Shown here piece after piece: positions 1 through 9,245 of a stretch of 64,000 bases of DNA; position 1 is the first letter of the stretch; the number at the start of each line of letters is the position of its first letter. The DNA is taken from positions 372,001 to 436,000 of the forward strand of contig NZ_AP024871.1 in the NCBI RefSeq assembly GCF_024346875.1, in the 5' to 3' direction. This DNA is from Vibrio gallicus. Its GTDB lineage: Bacteria > Pseudomonadota > Gammaproteobacteria > Enterobacterales > Vibrionaceae. Both the position numbers and the translations under genes were made by a program. The notes below the pieces were generated by a model, which did no database searches, had not been told where the DNA came from, and saw only the letters and a program-made list of their open reading frames with translations.

Positions 1-205
1 TAAACTCAGGGATGATGTTGCCGATTGGGCAACCGCTGTGGCAGAAAGGTACGCCACAGTCCATACAACGCGATGCCTGAGTATTGATCTTTTCGCCAAA
101 TTCTTCGTTTAACACGAATTCTTTGTTGTCTTCGATACGAACCGATGGGTCGAGTTTTTTTGGAAGTTCACGACCGTTTTCTAAAAATCCAGTAGGCTTA
201 CCCAT
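1..205 (-). CDS. gltD: Glutamate synthase small subunit GltD (N-terminal part)
   Basis: Only the first 68 codons are in the window; the gene runs off the left edge. The translation begins MGKPTGFLENGRE and carries the cysteine-rich motif CMDCGVPFCHSGCPIGN, which in this family binds 4Fe-4S clusters that pass electrons from NADPH/FAD to the large subunit. The start ATG is at 203-205, two bases after the gltB stop (208-210), so the two subunits are clearly one leftward operon. GltBD makes two glutamates from glutamine and 2-oxoglutarate. The identification rests on the iron-sulfur motif and the gltB context. Confidence 0.95.
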   Translation of the reverse strand, partial: MGKPTGFLENGRELPKKLDPSVRIEDNKEFVLNEEFGEKINTQASRCMDCGVPFCHSGCPIGNIIPEF

Positions 206-207
206 GA

Positions 208-3200
208 TTAAACTGCCTCCGTTTCAGTTTGTTGCTCAGCGATTGCTTTATTCTTTTGTAGAACAGCTTTGTAGTCACGCGGCATCACTTTTAACAGTGA
301 TTGCAGGCTTACTTCAAAGTTGTCTAAGAACGTCTTGGCAACCTCACTTCCTGTGAATTGAACATGTTTCGTCAGCATGTCACGAATTAGAGTTTTATCT
401 TCTTCTTCGATAGGATCTAAGTCTACAAGCTCTGCGTTTAGCTTGCTTTCAAAGTCTCCTGCTTTATCCCATACATAAGCGACACCGCCGCTCATGCCTG
501 CTGCAAAGTTACGGCCGGTAGAGCCAAGGATAACAGCGACACCACCAGTCATGTATTCACAGCCATGGTCACCAACACCTTCAACAACAACCTTAGCGCC
601 AGAGTTACGAACACAGAAGCGTTCGCCCGCTAGACCACGGATATAAGACTCACCAGAGGTTGCACCGTAGAAACATACGTTACCCACAACAATGTTATCT
701 TCAGGAACAATGTTTGATTTGGCATCAGGATAGAGTACAAGAGTACCGCCTGATAGGCCTTTACCCCAGTAGTCGTTCGCGTCTCCCTCAACCTCAAACT
801 TAACGCCTTTGGCAAGGAAAGCACCAAATGATTGACCCGCACTACCGTTGAACTTAACGTCCATCAGAGCTGGTAACCCTTGGTCTTTATATACCTTTGA
901 GATTTCGTTAGACAACATGGTGCCTACGCTTCGATCGGTGTTAATAATTGGGAATTCAGCTTTAACCGCAGCACCATTCTCTAGAGCTGGGATCGCGGTT
1001 TGGATAAGCTTACGGTCCAATACATCTTCAAGGTTGTGGTTCTGCTCAATTTGGTTAAATACGCCATCTTGCTCGCGCGCCGGTTCTAGGTGAAGAACAG
1101 GCGATAAGTCTAGGTTTTTGTATTTCCAATGTGCGATATCATTACGAACCTTAAGCTTGTGAGACTGACCTACCATTTCTTGAATGGTGCGGTAGCCAAG
1201 CTCAGCCATGATTTCACGCATACCTTCAGCCATGTAGCGGAAGAAGGTTACAACATCTTCTACGCGGCCATCAAAGCGCTCGCGCAGGGTCTTGTTTTGA
1301 GTTGCGATGCCAACTGGGCAGGTATTCTTATGACACTTACGCATCATGATACAGCCTTCAACAACCAAGGCTGCGGTTGCTACGCCCCACTCTTCAGCGC
1401 CAAGTAGTGTTGCTACTGCAAGGTCACGAGGTGTCTTCATTTGGCCATCAGACTGAACAACGATACGGTTACGTAGACCATTCTTCAGTAGTGTTTGGTG
1501 GGTTTCAGCTAGACCTAGTTCCCACGGTAAACCCGTGTGACGGATAGAAGACATTGGTGATGCACCTGTACCGCCATCAAAGCCTGCAATAAGAACCACG
1601 TCAGCCTTAGCTTTAGCTACACCTGATGCGATAGTACCCACACCCGCTTCTGATACTAGCTTCACGTTAACACGACCAGCACGGTTTGCGTTCTTCAAGT
1701 CGTAGATAAGCTGAGCCAAATCTTCGATTGAGTAGATATCGTGGTGTGGCGGTGGTGAAATCAAGCCAACTCCAGGAGTGGAGTGACGCGTTGCACCGAT
1801 CCAGTCATCAACTTTATCGCCCGGTAGCTGACCACCTTCGCCTGGCTTAGCACCCTGCGCCATCTTAATCTGAATCTCTTCAGAGTTGGTTAGGTAATAA
1901 GAGGTTACACCAAAGCGTCCAGAGGCTACCTGCTTGATAGCAGAGCGTTCCCAATCACCATTCTCTTTGCGCTCAAAACGAGATGGGTCTTCACCACCTT
2001 CACCTGAGTTTGATTTCGCACCGATGCGGTTCATAGCAACAGCAAGGGTAGAGTGCGCCTCGTAAGAGATAGAGCCAAATGACATTGCACCTGTTGCAAA
2101 GCGCTTTAGAATGCTTTCAATTGGTTCAACTTCTTCAAGTGGGATAGAGCCAGCTGGGTTTTTAACAAAATCTAACTGGCTACGCAGGGTTGCAGCGTTA
2201 TCACCTTGGCTATCAACTGCTTGGGTATATTGCTTAAACTGAGCAAAGTCTTTATTGCGAGTTGATTGCTGTAGTAGTGAAATTGTTTCAGGGTTAAACA
2301 GGTGTTTTTCACCACGCTGTTTCCACTGATAAACACCACCAACATCGAGTAGCTGTACTGGGATCTCACGTGCCGGGTAGCCGATACGGTGACGAACCAT
2401 CACTTCTTTAGCGATGTCATCAATAGTTAGACCCTGAATACGAGAAACCGTACCCGTAAAGTACTTATCAACAACAGATTTACTGATACCGAGTGCTTCA
2501 AAGATTTGAGCGCCGTGGTAAGACTGAAGCGTTGAGATACCCATCTTAGAGAAGATCTTCAGTAGGCCGCCGTTAACACCCTTACGGTAGTTCTCGAACA
2601 GCTCTTTGACGTGGACTTCTGGATCTAATTTCTTAGTGCGTTGCAGTTCAACTAAGGTTTCGATAACCAAGTATGGGTTGATTGCGTTTGCACCATAGCC
2701 AATGAGCGTAGCAAAGTGATGGGTTTCGCGCGCATCAGCGGTTTCAACAACAATGTCACATTTGGCACGTAGACCTTTACGGATAAGGTGATGGTGAACA
2801 GCACCTACCGCCAACATTGCAGGGATTGCAGCGTGGTTAGAGTTTACGGCACGGTCGGTAAGCAAAATAATGGAATAACCATCGGTTACTGCATCTTCAG
2901 CATACTGGCAGATACGTTTTAGTGCTCGTTGCAGCTTGCCTTTTTCTTCACTGGCTTGGAAGACGATATCTAGGGTTTTAGCTTGTAAGTGCTCATTATC
3001 GATAGCACGCAGTTTCTCTAGTTCTGAGTTGGATAGAACTGGAGATTCAAGCTCTACTTTTTGACAGTGCTCTGGTGTTTCCGTTAGTAGGTTATGGTCT
3101 TTACCAAGGTAGGTATTCAAAGACATAACCATACGCTCACGAATCGGATCGATTGGTGGGTTGGTAACTTGAGCAAACAGCTGCTTAAAGTAGTTTGATA

Positions 3201-4749
3201 GGTGTTGTGACTGATGCGATAGCACAGCTAATGGCCAGTCAGCACCCATAGCAGATAGTGGCTCTTTGCCATCTCTTGCCATAGGTACAATGATTTCATT
3301 AACTTCTTCAGAGCTCACGCCAAACGCTTGTTGCTTGTGCAGTAAGCGATCTGGAGAAGGTTGGTTGAATTCGTTTTCTGCGTCAGGCAGTTTTTTGAGG
3401 CTGAGGAGGTTTTCTTCAACCCATTTCTCATACGGCTGAGCGTTTGAGATTGAATCTTTTACTTCTTCATCAGATATGATGCGACCTTGTTCTAGATCGG
3501 CAACGAAGATACGACCCGGTTGCAGGCGGCCACGAAATTCAACATTTTCTGGTTCAATTTCCACTACCCCAGACTCTGATGCCATCACTAAGAAGTTATC
3601 TTTAGTCACTGTATAGCGAGAAGGGCGTAGACCATTTCGGTCTAGCGTGGCACCTACTTGAACACCATCAGTAAAACATACTGATGCAGGGCCGTCCCAC
3701 GGTTCCATAATGTTAGCGTGATACTGATAGAAAGCACGACGCTTAGGATCCATGTTCTTGTTTTCTTGCCAAGCTTCTGGGATAAGCATCATCAGAGCAT
3801 GTGGCAGAGTACGACCCGATAGCACTAGCAGCTCTAGAGCCATATCGAAGTTGGATGAATCTGAGCTACCTTCTTGACAGATAGGCAGTAGCATATCGAT
3901 TTCAGCCTGGCTGAATAAGTCAGACTCAAGAATCGCTTCACGCGCCTTCATCCAGTTCAGGTTACCGCGAACTGTGTTGATCTCACCATTGTGCGCAATA
4001 TAGCGGAAAGGCTGAGCCAGGCGCCATCTTGGGAATGTATTGGTTGAGAAGCGTGAGTGAACCAAGGCCAGTGCAGTCACCATGGTTGGGTTTTGCAGGT
4101 CTAGGAAGTACTGAGGTACTTGTTCTGTAGTGAGCTGTCCTTTATAAACTAATGTCTTATAAGACAAAGAGTTGATATAGAAGTCATCACCAATATTGGA
4201 TACGCTTTCTAAGCATACTCGTACAGTGTAATTACGCAGCACATAGAGTTTTCGCTCTAGCTCTTCAGGTGTAGTACTTGGACCACCACCAATAAACACG
4301 TGCTCAAATTGTGGTTCTGTACTGAGGGGATCGGCACCTAACATTGAGTTGTCAGTTGGGAGTACTCTATAGCCTAGAATTTCTAATTCAAGACGTTGCG
4401 CGTTGCGCTCTAGAATATCTCGGCATTGTGCTCGTTTATACTCATCTCTTGGAAATAGCACGACACCAACGCCATACTTCTCAAAAGAGGGTAGGCGAAT
4501 CCCTTGATTAACACACTCTTCTAGCAGAAACTCATGCGGTTTTTGCAGTAAAATACCAGCACCATCGCCTGAAGCAGGATCGCAGCCTTGACCGCCACGG
4601 TGCTCCATACGTGCTAGCATATCTAGCGCCTGTGTAACGACTTGATGCGATTTTCGGTTTTTGAGGTGAGCAACAAAACCGATACCACAAGCGTCATGCT
4701 CCAATTCTGGAGTATAAAGACCTTGTGCTGATTGCTCTTTATCCAACAT
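208..4749 (-). CDS. gltB: Glutamate synthase (NADPH) large subunit GltB
   Basis: 1513 residues, the usual size for the bacterial alpha subunit. The protein starts MLDKEQSAQGLY, and DACGIGF places the nucleophilic cysteine of the class II amidotransferase at residue 21, implying a 20-residue propeptide that is cleaved off. The FMN/synthase domain and the 3Fe-4S cysteines (CIMMRKCHKNTCPVG) follow, then the C-terminal GXGXG-type beta-helix. I chose the ATG at 4749 because GGAAGGATT lies just upstream; an in-frame TTG at 4794 would add 15 unlikely residues. It catalyses transfer of the glutamine amide to 2-oxoglutarate. It is the first gene of gltBD and divergent from yhcC, with a structured leader upstream. 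Confidence 0.97.
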   Translation of the reverse strand: MLDKEQSAQGLYTPELEHDACGIGFVAHLKNRKSHQVVTQALDMLARMEHRGGQGCDPASGDGAGILLQKPHEFLLEECVNQGIRLPSFEKYGVGVVLFPRDEYKRAQCRDILERNAQRLELEILGYRVLPTDNSMLGADPLSTEPQFEHVFIGGGPSTTPEELERKLYVLRNYTVRVCLESVSNIGDDFYINSLSYKTLVYKGQLTTEQVPQYFLDLQNPTMVTALALVHSRFSTNTFPRWRLAQPFRYIAHNGEINTVRGNLNWMKAREAILESDLFSQAEIDMLLPICQEGSSDSSNFDMALELLVLSGRTLPHALMMLIPEAWQENKNMDPKRRAFYQYHANIMEPWDGPASVCFTDGVQVGATLDRNGLRPSRYTVTKDNFLVMASESGVVEIEPENVEFRGRLQPGRIFVADLEQGRIISDEEVKDSISNAQPYEKWVEENLLSLKKLPDAENEFNQPSPDRLLHKQQAFGVSSEEVNEIIVPMARDGKEPLSAMGADWPLAVLSHQSQHLSNYFKQLFAQVTNPPIDPIRERMVMSLNTYLGKDHNLLTETPEHCQKVELESPVLSNSELEKLRAIDNEHLQAKTLDIVFQASEEKGKLQRALKRICQYAEDAVTDGYSIILLTDRAVNSNHAAIPAMLAVGAVHHHLIRKGLRAKCDIVVETADARETHHFATLIGYGANAINPYLVIETLVELQRTKKLDPEVHVKELFENYRKGVNGGLLKIFSKMGISTLQSYHGAQIFEALGISKSVVDKYFTGTVSRIQGLTIDDIAKEVMVRHRIGYPAREIPVQLLDVGGVYQWKQRGEKHLFNPETISLLQQSTRNKDFAQFKQYTQAVDSQGDNAATLRSQLDFVKNPAGSIPLEEVEPIESILKRFATGAMSFGSISYEAHSTLAVAMNRIGAKSNSGEGGEDPSRFERKENGDWERSAIKQVASGRFGVTSYYLTNSEEIQIKMAQGAKPGEGGQLPGDKVDDWIGATRHSTPGVGLISPPPHHDIYSIEDLAQLIYDLKNANRAGRVNVKLVSEAGVGTIASGVAKAKADVVLIAGFDGGTGASPMSSIRHTGLPWELGLAETHQTLLKNGLRNRIVVQSDGQMKTPRDLAVATLLGAEEWGVATAALVVEGCIMMRKCHKNTCPVGIATQNKTLRERFDGRVEDVVTFFRYMAEGMREIMAELGYRTIQEMVGQSHKLKVRNDIAHWKYKNLDLSPVLHLEPAREQDGVFNQIEQNHNLEDVLDRKLIQTAIPALENGAAVKAEFPIINTDRSVGTMLSNEISKVYKDQGLPALMDVKFNGSAGQSFGAFLAKGVKFEVEGDANDYWGKGLSGGTLVLYPDAKSNIVPEDNIVVGNVCFYGATSGESYIRGLAGERFCVRNSGAKVVVEGVGDHGCEYMTGGVAVILGSTGRNFAAGMSGGVAYVWDKAGDFESKLNAELVDLDPIEEEDKTLIRDMLTKHVQFTGSEVAKTFLDNFEVSLQSLLKVMPRDYKAVLQKNKAIAEQQTETEAV

Positions 4750-4816
4750 AGATAATCCTTCCAATCTAATGGGGTCGCAGCAAAGCTGGACCAATCCTTG
4801 TAGTTGTCTTATATAA

Positions 4817-4875
4817 GCTAACTTTGAGGTAAGTTAGCGAGCGTCCATTCCGTCTCTCGCTGAAAGTATCGCGAG
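4817..4875 (-). promoter_or_regulatory. Candidate alternative-hairpin leader of gltB
   Basis: Read on the minus strand, an 8-bp stem with a 6-nt loop (4817-4838) lies next to segments where the central GCGAG/CTCGC element (4856-4860) can pair with either flank (4871-4875 or 4837-4841). The arrangement resembles attenuators, but there is no U-run, so any effect would have to be on translation, RNA stability or Rho access. The structure is read directly; the regulatory role is inference. Confidence 0.35.
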
Positions 4876-5129
4876 TAAAACAATTCCATGGTTAATCCTT
4901 TATATCACGGCTTAAAGCGGTGAGTGTTATAGGTAGGTTTAGGATTTAACCGACTATTCATTTAAAAAATGTGCATAAAAAGCACTGTTTTTAAGTGACA
5001 GGTGAAACTATCCTACATTTTTGTTTTGCCAAATTCCAACGAAAGTTGTCGCAAAATCTATTTTTAATGGACATTTTTTGTTCACGAACTAGTGAGGGAT
5101 AGGGCGCAGATTGTAGTGGAAACTGACTG

Positions 5130-5154
5130 TGAACTAATTGTTCACTAATTGAAC
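5130..5154. repeat. Alternating TGAAC / GTTCA half-sites
   Basis: TGAAC-N5-GTTCA-N5-TGAAC forms two overlapping inverted repeats with identical 5-nt spacing (spacers TAATT and CTAAT). A related GTTCACGAAC lies about 40 bp upstream, near 5080-5090. This looks like an operator array for a dimeric regulator acting on yhcC-arcB or gltBD. I do not recognise the cognate regulator. Confidence 0.4.
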
Positions 5155-5258
5155 ATCGAAATAAATTGAGGCACATGATAAAATGGGCCGCTTTTAATGC
5201 ACGGATGTAATTTAGTTTCATAGGGACGCACTTACTTTGAATAACAGGCAAGAACTCG

Positions 5259-6206
5259 ATGCAACTCCATGAATTAGTCAATACTTTAGGGCAAGATCTC
5301 CAACGTCGTTATGGGGAAAAGGTGCACAAATTGACCTTGCATGGTGGTTTTAGTTGCCCCAATAGAGATGGCACTATTGGTCGAGGAGGATGTACCTTCT
5401 GCAATGTATCTTCTTTTGTTGACGAAAACACCCAAGCCCAGTCTATTGAGATGCAATTGAGCGACCGTTCCGGTGAAATCAAACGCGCCAAAAAATACTT
5501 CGCTTATTTTCAAGCCTATACCAATACCTTCGCTGAGGTTCAGGTTCTGCGTAATATGTATGAACAGGCTTTGCGTTCATCCGATATCGTTGGTCTTTGT
5601 GTTGGAACGCGTCCTGATTGTGTGCCTGATGCGGTGATGGATTTATTGATTGAATACAAGCAAAAAGGGTATGAAATATGGTTGGAGTTGGGGTTACAAA
5701 CCGCAAACAATAATACCCTTAAGCGAATTAATCGAGGCCATGATTTTGAGTGTTATGCACAGATCACCAAGCGAGCACGTGCTCATGGTATAAAGGTGTG
5801 TACTCACCTCATTGTAGGGCTACCAAAAGAGACTAAGCAGGATAATATTGAGACCTTAAAAAAGGTGCTCGATGTTGGTACTGATGGCATCAAGTTGCAT
5901 GGGCTGCATATTGTAGAAGGTAGTACCATGGCGAAAGCGTGGAAGGCAGGCAAACTAGAGGCGCCAAGTCTTGAACAGTATGTTGATATTGCATCGACAA
6001 TGATCCGTATGACCCCACCAGATGTTGTGTATCATAGGGTATCTTCTGCTGCGCGACGCCCAACATTATTGTCGCCTTTATGGTGTGAAAACCGTTGGCT
6101 GGCGATGACAGAAATAGGACGAACTCTTGATAAAGAGGGTGCTCAGGGGACATTGATTGAGCGACCGTTTATTTATAGTAAACCGATACTAACTCCCCAA
6201 CTTTAA
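5259..6206 (+). CDS. yhcC: YhcC family radical SAM protein (TIGR01212 type)
   Basis: 315 residues, collinear with E. coli YhcC. The radical SAM cluster cysteines lie early, in the stretch FSCPNRDGTIGRGGCTFCN (about residues 31-50), followed by conserved GLCVGTRPDCVPD and WLELGLQTA blocks typical of the Elp3/MiaB-like fold. Such enzymes cleave S-adenosylmethionine at a 4Fe-4S cluster; the substrate of this branch is not firmly established. It is divergent from gltB and directly upstream of arcB, the same arrangement as in E. coli. A short imperfect stem (6211-6218 with 6235-6242) follows the gene but is too weak to call a terminator. Confidence 0.93.
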   Translation: MQLHELVNTLGQDLQRRYGEKVHKLTLHGGFSCPNRDGTIGRGGCTFCNVSSFVDENTQAQSIEMQLSDRSGEIKRAKKYFAYFQAYTNTFAEVQVLRNMYEQALRSSDIVGLCVGTRPDCVPDAVMDLLIEYKQKGYEIWLELGLQTANNNTLKRINRGHDFECYAQITKRARAHGIKVCTHLIVGLPKETKQDNIETLKKVLDVGTDGIKLHGLHIVEGSTMAKAWKAGKLEAPSLEQYVDIASTMIRMTPPDVVYHRVSSAARRPTLLSPLWCENRWLAMTEIGRTLDKEGAQGTLIERPFIYSKPILTPQL

Positions 6207-6293
6207 ATCTAAGTCACCGATCGTAACTCGCTTAGGTTACTTTTTGATGAGCTCAATATAGACTACAAGCAGTACCCATAATAGGACTGCTTG

Positions 6294-8672
6294 ATGCGCC
6301 CACTTAAATTCTTCACACAATATTATGTCAACTGGCTGGTTAGGCTTGGGATATATCGTTTTTCTATTATCCTAGCTATTGCATTGATAATATTGGCATT
6401 GTTTGTCCATGTTACGATTGCATTCATTCTTAATGAGCCCTTTGATACCCATCATATGCTGCGCTCGATGGCATTTGGTCTCATTATTACGCCCTGGGCT
6501 GTCTACTTTATCTCGACAATGGTTGAGCAATTAGAAGAATCTCGCAGTCGATTATCCAAACTCGTATCCGAGCTCAATGATATGCGTGATCGTGATTTAG
6601 AGCTAAATCATCAATTAAGACAAAATATCGAGCAGCTAAATTCAGAGATAAAAGAGAGGCTGGCAGCAGAAGAGTCGCGCAAGCAAATTATGTCTGATCT
6701 TGAGCATGAGGTGTTTCAACGCGAGGCGACTCAAATAGCTTTGTCTGAGCGTACTGCCTTATTACGCTCCTTTATTGACGCCTCTCCAGACCTCTTTTAT
6801 TACCGCAGTAAAGATGGCGTTTTTTCCGGATGCAATCAGGCAGTAGAGAAACTAACGGGTAAAACCGAGCAAGATCTAGTGGGTCTAACACCTTGGCAGG
6901 TCTATAAAAAAGAGATCGCACAGCAGATTGTAGAGACTGACAAGATAGTTATTGAGAATAACAGAGAGATTATTTATGAGCAGTGGTTGGAATATCCAGA
7001 TGGTCATAAAGCATTCTTTGAGCTCAGAAAAGCGCCGTTCTTTGATAAGCAGGGAAGGCATTTAGGCCTCGCTGGATTTGGACGAGATATTACCGAACGC
7101 AAGCGACATGAAGAGTCTCTAGAGAAAGCGAGTCGAGATAAGACAACCTTTATCTCGACCATTAGCCATGAGCTAAGAACCCCTCTAAATGGCATCGTAG
7201 GCTTGAGTCGAATGCTATTGGATACCTCACTAGATAAAGAACAGCGCCAATATATGCAGACGATTAACGTCAGTGCGATTACCTTAGGCCATATCTTTAA
7301 CGACATAATAGATATGGATAAATTTGATCGTAATAAATTGGAGCTTGTACCTTCAGAGTTAAACTTTAATGAATTTGTCAGTGAATTAGATAGCTTGTCA
7401 CGCCTGATGGCTGATCAGAAAAATCTGAATTTTGAGTTAGATAGGTTAACTGACATGCCAGGTAGTGTGATGGTCGATGCCACACGTCTTCGCCAAGTGC
7501 TATGGAACTTAATCAGTAATGCGATAAAGTTTACCCAGCAGGGGGGGGTAAACGTAAACGTTAGCGCTGAGCCTGTCGATAATAATCAGGTAAGCCTTCG
7601 CTTTGAAATTGAAGATACTGGTGTTGGTATTCCAGAACAAGAGCTAGATAAGATCTTTGCGATGTATTATCAAGTGAAGTCAGGCGAGGGTAATCTACAT
7701 GCGGTAGGTACGGGTATTGGTCTGGCTGTATCGCATTCACTCATAGATAAAATGGGAGGAGAGCTATACGCCACAAGTGAGTTAGGGCATGGCAGCACTT
7801 TTTATGTTGAAATCACGGTGCCACTGGCCGATAAATCTCAAGCGGAGTTTGAAATTGAGCCAGTACAGAACGGTTTATCCATATTTATGGTCGAAGATAT
7901 TGAGCTGAACATTACCGTTGCACGCTCTTTAATTGAAAGCTTGGGTCATAGCGTTGATGTTGCTAGAACAGGTAAAGAAGCGTTGCAGATGTTTGCACCT
8001 GATAAATATGATTTAGTGCTACTAGATATTCAACTTCCGGATATGACCGGCTTTGATGTCGCCAAAGATATCCGTAAACAGTATCCATCATCACCGCCGA
8101 TAGTGGCTTTAACCGCTAATCTAGTGAAAGATAAGACGGAGTATCGAGGTGCTGGAATGCAAGATGCTTTGAGTAAACCGCTTTCAGCCAAGGCACTGCG
8201 TAAGATAATGCATAAGTTATGTAACGTACAATCGTATGAGGTGGATATTATTTCCCATGCGACCAAGGCGGTTCTAGAAGATGCATCGACTGAGTTATCG
8301 GTCGACACCCTTATCGATAAAGAGATGCTGACATCTTATATTGAGATAGTAGGTAAAAAGCCTGTGCTCGATAGCATTGCTTTATTTTCGGATATGATGC
8401 CTGAGTATATTTCTATCCTTGATTCCAACCTGGTAGCAAAAGATCAAAAGGCGATAGCATCAGAAGCCCATAAAATTAAAGGGGCGGCAGGTTCCGTGGG
8501 TCTACAGCGCATTCAATCTGTGGCACAGCAGGCGCAGTCCCCAGAGCTGCCTGCATGGTGGGAAAATATTCACGATTGGGTAGATGAGATACGAAACAAT
8601 TACTTAAATGATATTCAGATACTGTTAAACTGGATTGACGAAAATTTTAATGATACCAATCTGAAAAAGTAG
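6294..8672 (+). CDS. arcB: Aerobic respiration control hybrid sensor kinase ArcB
   Basis: 792 residues from the ATG at 6294 (a TTG one codon earlier is also possible). There are two N-terminal membrane segments (about 20-45 and 57-75), a coiled coil (about 75-150) and a PAS domain (about 155-270). The histidine kinase follows, with phospho-His292 in SHELRTPLNG and ATP-binding N/G boxes. The receiver has Asp578 (LVLLDIQLPDMTG) and the HPt domain has His726 (EAHKIKGAAGSVGL). It senses quinone redox state and phosphorylates ArcA through His-Asp-His-Asp relay. arcA lies about 0.6 kb downstream on the opposite strand, unlike the unlinked arrangement in E. coli. Confidence 0.97.
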   Translation: MRPLKFFTQYYVNWLVRLGIYRFSIILAIALIILALFVHVTIAFILNEPFDTHHMLRSMAFGLIITPWAVYFISTMVEQLEESRSRLSKLVSELNDMRDRDLELNHQLRQNIEQLNSEIKERLAAEESRKQIMSDLEHEVFQREATQIALSERTALLRSFIDASPDLFYYRSKDGVFSGCNQAVEKLTGKTEQDLVGLTPWQVYKKEIAQQIVETDKIVIENNREIIYEQWLEYPDGHKAFFELRKAPFFDKQGRHLGLAGFGRDITERKRHEESLEKASRDKTTFISTISHELRTPLNGIVGLSRMLLDTSLDKEQRQYMQTINVSAITLGHIFNDIIDMDKFDRNKLELVPSELNFNEFVSELDSLSRLMADQKNLNFELDRLTDMPGSVMVDATRLRQVLWNLISNAIKFTQQGGVNVNVSAEPVDNNQVSLRFEIEDTGVGIPEQELDKIFAMYYQVKSGEGNLHAVGTGIGLAVSHSLIDKMGGELYATSELGHGSTFYVEITVPLADKSQAEFEIEPVQNGLSIFMVEDIELNITVARSLIESLGHSVDVARTGKEALQMFAPDKYDLVLLDIQLPDMTGFDVAKDIRKQYPSSPPIVALTANLVKDKTEYRGAGMQDALSKPLSAKALRKIMHKLCNVQSYEVDIISHATKAVLEDASTELSVDTLIDKEMLTSYIEIVGKKPVLDSIALFSDMMPEYISILDSNLVAKDQKAIASEAHKIKGAAGSVGLQRIQSVAQQAQSPELPAWWENIHDWVDEIRNNYLNDIQILLNWIDENFNDTNLKK

Positions 8673-8718
8673 TGGTGGGGCCTTTAGGTTGTAAACCTCT
8701 GCTCGGAGTATTTTTTGA

Positions 8719-9177
8719 ATGAAACTAAAACTTTTAGCAAGTGCATTAGCATGCACATCACTGTTATTTGGCTGCGCTACTACTAGCAATGTGCCGTGGC
8801 AGAATCAAGCATCGGTAAGCGTAGAAAAAACCAACATTAATCTTACCAGTAGTCTTTGGATTAATAAGATGCCGACCATAGGTGAAGAGCCCACAGCGCC
8901 GCTTCATGGTAGTTTGAGCTTATCGGCTGACCGAGAGATCCCAGCAAATATGGATGTAACCGCCATTGTATTGCGTCACGGGAGTGATGTGGTTGAGGTG
9001 AGTGATAAAGATTTTGAGGTTGAAGCTGGCAGTGAAAACCAGTGGAAGGTTTCCTTTAAGCAACCAGAGCATTTTGCTAACGAAGTCGATACCCTTGATG
9101 TGGGCGTTTTATTGGATAATGGCCAAAAGCAAGTATGGGCTGTTGACAAAAATGTGAAGGTTGATCTCGTCTTTTAG
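8719..9177 (+). CDS. Predicted lipoprotein of unknown function
   Basis: 152 residues. The N-terminus MKLKLLASALACTSLLFGC is a classic lipoprotein signal with the lipobox cysteine at residue 19, followed by ATTSN, so outer-membrane sorting is likely. The rest is polar and probably beta-rich (alternating hydrophobic strands, residues 40-150), with no catalytic motif that I recognise. It starts 46 bp after arcB and ends before a terminator shared with arcA, so it may be co-transcribed with arcB. I cannot assign a family. Its position between the two Arc genes is the only functional hint. Confidence 0.85.
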   Translation: MKLKLLASALACTSLLFGCATTSNVPWQNQASVSVEKTNINLTSSLWINKMPTIGEEPTAPLHGSLSLSADREIPANMDVTAIVLRHGSDVVEVSDKDFEVEAGSENQWKVSFKQPEHFANEVDTLDVGVLLDNGQKQVWAVDKNVKVDLVF

Positions 9178-9195
9178 GTATCAGCTCTATATAGA

Positions 9196-9220
9196 AAAAC
9201 CCAGCTTATAGCTGGGTTTT
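9196..9220. terminator. Bidirectional terminator between the arcB-side lipoprotein and arcA
   Basis: AAAACCCAGC and GCTGGGTTTT form a perfect stem around a 5-nt loop, with A and T flanks, so it can stop transcription from both convergent sides. Confidence 0.9.
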
Positions 9221-9245
9221 ATTGTTTATGGACTAGATAAAATAC

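Larger units (their letters stand above)
4750..5258. promoter_or_regulatory. gltB-yhcC divergent intergenic region with two repeat/hairpin clusters
   Basis: This 509-bp gap carries the promoters of both divergent genes but no convincing ORF. The gltB-proximal part has an 8-bp perfect inverted repeat, GCTAACTT / AAGTTAGC (4817-4838, 6-nt loop). It also has three alternating GCGAG/CTCGC segments (4837-4841, 4856-4860, 4871-4875) that allow two mutually exclusive hairpins in the gltB leader RNA. The yhcC-proximal part has alternating TGAAC/GTTCA half-sites at 5-nt spacing (5130-5154). No riboswitch family was recognised. Confidence 0.5.

Noticed and set aside
630..1407. Open frames of 70-90 codons opposite gltB
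   Set aside because: They are shadow frames of a long conserved gene, with no ribosome sites.
4991..5281. 96-codon minus-strand frame in the gltB-yhcC gap
   Set aside because: It overlaps the yhcC start, lacks a convincing ribosome site, and its composition does not look like a protein; treated as chance.
6211..6245. Terminator between yhcC and arcB
   Set aside because: The stem (AAGTCACC / GGTTACTT) has a mismatch and a long loop; too weak to call.
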